Shown here: piece after piece, positions 23,571 through 25,912 of the stretch
How the letters are laid out: each line of letters starts with the position of its first letter
How positions within the stretch are numbered: position 1 is the first letter of the stretch
Virus record (IMG/VR): IMGVR_UViG_3300043436_002073
Coordinates: 1-25,912 of that record
Reading direction: 5' to 3' (one strand)
Length of the DNA stretch: 25,912 nucleotides
Origin: a virus
Made by a program: the position numbers and the translations under genes
Notes under the pieces: model-generated
Seen by the model: the letters and a program-made list of their open reading frames with translations, nothing else
Told to the model about the DNA's origin: nothing
Databases searched by the model: none

Positions 23571-23587
23571 AGGGTTTAAGGGGTTGC
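23571..23587 (-). repeat. Shared leader motif, copy before the 64-aa gene
   Basis: On the - strand CAACCCCTTAAACCCTT ends about 6 bases before the ATG at 23564. It differs from the copy at 23347-23369 by one A and its edges. Confidence 0.35.
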
Positions 23588-23592
23588 GTTTT

Positions 23593-23616
23593 AAAAATGC
23601 GCGTTACAGTCGCGCC
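23593..23616 (-). terminator. Intrinsic terminator after the 59-aa gene
   Basis: GCGCG (23615-23611), loop ACTGTAA, CGCGC (23603-23599), then ATTTTT on the - strand. Five GC pairs with a short T tract; likely a partial terminator, because further genes follow in the same direction without a visible promoter. Confidence 0.55.
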
Positions 23617-23627
23617 CCTGGGGTTTA

Positions 23628-23807
23628 TTAACCTTTACAAACGACCTGAGTCGCGAACATGTAAAGGATGTTAACTTTATTTTCGTTCCACTCTTTAGCG
23701 GTGATGCCTACTTTTTTGGCAACCTCTACACAAGTGGCGCGAAACTTTGGGCAGTTAATTAATGTTTCGATTTCGTTGCAAATGCTTTCGGTAGTTACTG
23801 TGTTCAT
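23628..23807 (-). CDS. Small early protein (59 aa) in its own transcription unit
   Basis: 59 codons: MNTVTTESICNEIETLINCP then KFRATCVEVAKKVGITAKEW and NENKVNILYMFATQVVCKG. Helical, with four Cys residues. VAKKVGITAKEWNENK resembles a helix-turn-helix spacing, but no family is recognised. It has a candidate Bacteroidota promoter about 25 bases upstream and a terminator 12 bases downstream, so it looks like an independently expressed gene between the terminase and the recombination genes. Confidence 0.6.
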   Translation of the reverse strand: MNTVTTESICNEIETLINCPKFRATCVEVAKKVGITAKEWNENKVNILYMFATQVVCKG

Positions 23808-23831
23808 TGGGTTCGTTTTTTAATTGTTGAG

Positions 23832-23864
23832 CAAATATATTGTTGCTTTTTTGCTACATCCAAC
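23832..23864 (-). promoter_or_regulatory. Candidate Bacteroidota-type promoter for the 59-aa gene
   Basis: - strand: GTTG (23864-23861, one mismatch to TTTG), 21 bases, TATATTTG (23839-23832, full match to TAnnTTTG). Start would be near 23825, leaving an 18-base leader. Just upstream, TTAACAAAT is repeated twice (around 23868-23886), a possible operator. The rest of the 111-base gap to the terminase stop shows nothing else. Confidence 0.5.
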
Positions 23865-23918
23865 TATTTAACAAATTTTAACAAATCGGTTATTGAAAAT
23901 CAGCGTTTTAGCTATTTT

Positions 23919-25214
23919 TTAGGCGTATGAATACCGCCCGTAATTGGGGAAAAGCTCGAAAAACATTCGCATGGCGATAGCGTCAGCATAATCGGGTGAC
24001 ATACCGTGAGTTCGTTGGATTTCCTCCTTTCCTGTTACTGCGAGTTTTCCGTCCCCATCGGGGTTTTTGCGGCGGATTAAATCGAGTTCTTTTACGATCG
24101 TGTCGCGGTGGCCCTGGGGGAATACCATTCGATTGAGCTCGATAAACTCAGCCAGCTTAAAAAAACATTCAGCCTTGAGGTTAACGAACCGTTCGGGCTT
24201 GGTGGCTCGGGAACCGTTGCGAAACTCGCGACATTTCAAAACATCCACTAACCCCGCCCCGAGCCCGTCGGCGTCGGCGAGTACGTTCGAGAGTTTAACT
24301 TTGTGATGGTCCGCCATTGCACGAATAACGGCGGCGGTTTCGTCGATTTTCTTTTTTCTGAGTTCGGTTATGTGAATGAGTGACAACCCACGCCAAAGGG
24401 CGATTACCGTCCTATCCTTTCCCAGGCGCGCAACGTCGGCCGTTATATACAGTTCCCCATCCGTTTGAGGATCGCGAAAAGCCCTCAGGATATCGTCGGT
24501 AATAAAAAGGGCGTCGGCCGTTTCGTCGTAATCCCAATCCCCCTCCAATAACCTTTTGCGGTCGATTTCGGGCAACCTCGCGAGCGTTTCGGCATAAGTT
24601 GGGGGTAAATGTGGATTATCAGTAACGCGGGACGGTATAAAGGAAATAAACTCGGGCAGATTCTGAGCCCGCCAGGGGGCGTAAATTTCGTTATATAACC
24701 AACCTTTCGACGGGTTACATGTTAGCAAGGTTTTCGGGCTTAAATTGTATTGGGTTAGTTTATATCGGATACGGCTCCTAACGATGTCAACCGCCTTTTT
24801 ACTCACTTGGCTACATTCGTCTATAAATGCGTCGCTAATTTCAAGCGATCCAAGCGAATCAAACGACGGATCCGAGGGGTAAGCAAAAAGGTCTTTTAAA
24901 ATTATTTCGGAGCCATTGTAAAACGTTATAACGTTCGACTGTGCGTTAAATTGGTAATGTTCATTCGCTCGGAGCCCGAATAGCTGAGCGACCTCAAAAA
25001 AGGTTTTTAGCGTCGTTTTCTTGAGGGTGTCAAGTTTGGACCGCCCAATTAGCCCGCGCGTTCCTGGGTACTTTAAACGCCGCTGAATTTGCCACGCGCA
25101 ACCCGTGAACGACTTTGCCCCGCCAGCGGCCCCGCCAAATAAAACGACCTCGGCGGGGGAATCTAACCCGAGGGCGTTAAGACATTCAATTTGCTTGGGT
25201 AAAAAAGTAACCAT
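23919..25214 (-). CDS. terL: Terminase large subunit (TerL)
   Basis: 431 residues. ATPase: Walker A GGAAGGAKS (27-35), Walker B AFIDECSQV (129-137), coupling motif TCNPSKGW (165-172). Nuclease: ITADVARLGKD with Asp260, LADADGLGAG with Asp314/Asp316, and SPDYADAIAM with Asp408/Asp411. It cuts and pumps DNA into heads through the portal encoded on the other strand ~11 kb away. The start directly follows the stop of a small HTH gene (TAAATG), so that gene may serve as a small partner. Position in the replication operon rather than next to the portal is unusual. Confidence 0.95.
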   Translation of the reverse strand: MVTFLPKQIECLNALGLDSPAEVVLFGGAAGGAKSFTGCAWQIQRRLKYPGTRGLIGRSKLDTLKKTTLKTFFEVAQLFGLRANEHYQFNAQSNVITFYNGSEIILKDLFAYPSDPSFDSLGSLEISDAFIDECSQVSKKAVDIVRSRIRYKLTQYNLSPKTLLTCNPSKGWLYNEIYAPWRAQNLPEFISFIPSRVTDNPHLPPTYAETLARLPEIDRKRLLEGDWDYDETADALFITDDILRAFRDPQTDGELYITADVARLGKDRTVIALWRGLSLIHITELRKKKIDETAAVIRAMADHHKVKLSNVLADADGLGAGLVDVLKCREFRNGSRATKPERFVNLKAECFFKLAEFIELNRMVFPQGHRDTIVKELDLIRRKNPDGDGKLAVTGKEEIQRTHGMSPDYADAIAMRMFFELFPNYGRYSYA

Positions 25215-25400
25215 TTAAACGAGTTCGGTTAAGGGTTTCCCCGTGAGCTTTGCGAGGCGTTTAAGGGCTTTTAAATCCATCCTTTCGGGGTTATCGAGCC
25301 AACGGTAGGCCGTCCAACGGCTAACCTTCATTTTGAGGGCGAATTCGTTTCGGGTGCCAAACGTTTCGGAGATTAGGTTATTAAGTTTCTCGGGATTCAT
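25215..25400 (-). CDS. Mini helix-turn-helix protein abutting terL
   Basis: 61 residues, almost only a Cro/C1-type HTH: NEFALKMKVSRWTAYRWLDN with the recognition helix, then MDLKALKRLAKLTGKPLTEL. Stop and terL start are adjacent. It could be a transcription regulator or a minimal terminase small subunit; small terminases normally carry an HTH plus an oligomerisation region, which is missing here. Overlaps the upstream gene by 20 bases. Confidence 0.65.
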   Translation of the reverse strand: MNPEKLNNLISETFGTRNEFALKMKVSRWTAYRWLDNPERMDLKALKRLAKLTGKPLTELV

Positions 25401-25566
25401 TTTTTACAATTGTTTGAGCCCTTACGGCTAATTCTTTATTTACGTTTTTAAGGGTGTAACATATCCGAGATTCCTCGGTTTTATTTTTGGCCTGGCTGGC
25501 TAATAACTGCCAACGTAATTGGCGTAAGTCCTCACGCGATAACAGGCTCATCTCCTTTCGTTTCAT
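25381..25566 (-). CDS. Small hypothetical protein (61 aa)
   Basis: 61 residues, basic and helical (LSREDLRQLRWQLLASQAKN, TEESRICYTLKNVNKELAVR). The ATG at 25566 gives a 35-base overlap with the upstream gene; an in-frame ATG at 25551 is an alternative with AGGAG immediately before it, too close to act well. No family recognised. Confidence 0.5.
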   Translation of the reverse strand: MKRKEMSLLSREDLRQLRWQLLASQAKNKTEESRICYTLKNVNKELAVRAQTIVKNESRET

Positions 25567-25777
25567 AATGGCTTTTTAAATCTTCAAACGCGGCGCGGTA
25601 TCCTTCGAGATACGCTTCGCGAATTAATTGGGCTTCCTTAACTATCAACTCGGGGCTTTCGTTTATGAATTCACGGTAAGCCATTGCCGAAAGGCTCAGG
25701 GGGTTAGAGTTTAACTTTTTTCGGGTTTTTTCAACCCATTCGTTAATTGGCGTTTGGTTTTCGGGTTCTTTATTCAT
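25532..25777 (-). CDS. Small hypothetical protein (81 aa)
   Basis: 81 residues, acidic and helical: PINEWVEKTRKKLNSNPLSL, AYREFINESPELIVKEAQLI, EAYLEGYRAAFEDLKSHYET. The AYLEGYRAAFEDLKSHY helix recalls short phage early proteins with a conserved Y..G...A pattern. Starts inside the end of the truncated upstream gene (8-base overlap). Confidence 0.55.
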   Translation of the reverse strand: MNKEPENQTPINEWVEKTRKKLNSNPLSLSAMAYREFINESPELIVKEAQLIREAYLEGYRAAFEDLKSHYETKGDEPVIA

Positions 25778-25912
25778 TTTCGATCGTGACTTTTTTACCT
25801 GTTTTCGGATTCATTATTGTGACTCTTTTTATATTCTTATCCATAGGCCCACAATTAGACTCAAGCCCTTCATTTTCGGCCTCCTTTTGCTCATGGTGTT
25901 TGTACTCGGATA
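25770..25912 (-). CDS. Hypothetical protein, C-terminal part (5' truncated by window end)
   Basis: Open frame running off the window: 46 visible residues, SEYKHHEQKEAENEGLESNC then GPMDKNIKRVTIMNPKTGKK and VTIENE. A shorter gene from the Met of GPMDK is possible. The stop overlaps the next ATG by 8 bases, as elsewhere in this operon. No function can be given. Confidence 0.45.
   Translation of the reverse strand, partial: SEYKHHEQKEAENEGLESNCGPMDKNIKRVTIMNPKTGKKVTIENE

Noticed and set aside
15958-25912. CRISPR array, toxin-antitoxin pair or retron hidden among small early genes
   Set aside because: No spaced direct repeats, no recognised toxin motif and no reverse transcriptase; the small HTH gene has no toxin partner and abuts terL.

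Overview
The window is part of a tailed double-stranded DNA bacteriophage (Caudoviricetes, probably a siphovirus because there is one long tape measure protein and no sheath or baseplate wedge genes). A Bacteroidota host is likely. Starts mostly lack a Shine-Dalgarno sequence and have A/T-rich leaders. Candidate promoters fit the Bacteroidota TTTG / TAnnTTTG pattern. Several proteins look like families I know mainly from Bacteroidota phages: the tail-fibre motif LSSADWTTFNSKQ, a DUF6291-like replication protein, a DUF6712-like connector and the capsid protein. No integrase, repressor or tRNA is visible, so lifestyle cannot be decided. Both ends cut through genes.

The + strand (1-15961) is the late region: tail fibre end, HK97-gp10-like protein, two tail-tip or fibre proteins, a small membrane ORF, tape measure, XkdF-like prohead protease, scaffold, major capsid protein, probable tail tube protein, a small conserved protein, a portal with a long C-terminal fusion, head-tail connector, holin, a second membrane protein and an M15 peptidase endolysin. 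Tail genes come before head genes, the reverse of the usual order. Hairpins or terminators follow the protease, the capsid gene and the tail tube gene, as if to tune expression.

The - strand (25912-15958) is a tightly overlapping replication, recombination and packaging region read in the opposite direction: small early genes, a mini HTH gene, the large terminase, an autonomous 59-residue gene with its own promoter and terminator, a Rad52/Erf-like annealing protein with a YqaJ exonuclease, a winged-helix protein, a DUF6291-like replication protein with a structured leader, a DnaB helicase, a beta-class DNA methyltransferase of lower G+C, NinG and a small protein with an SSB-like tail. The two regions converge at 15958-15961, where the stop codons overlap just past a bidirectional terminator embedded in the endolysin gene.

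Points that deserve a second look: the complete absence of CCGG from 25.9 kb; a possible antisense small RNA unit between tape measure and protease; the portal fusion; the structured leader of the replication gene; and eight small genes of 20-59 codons (one weak) found by reading overlaps.
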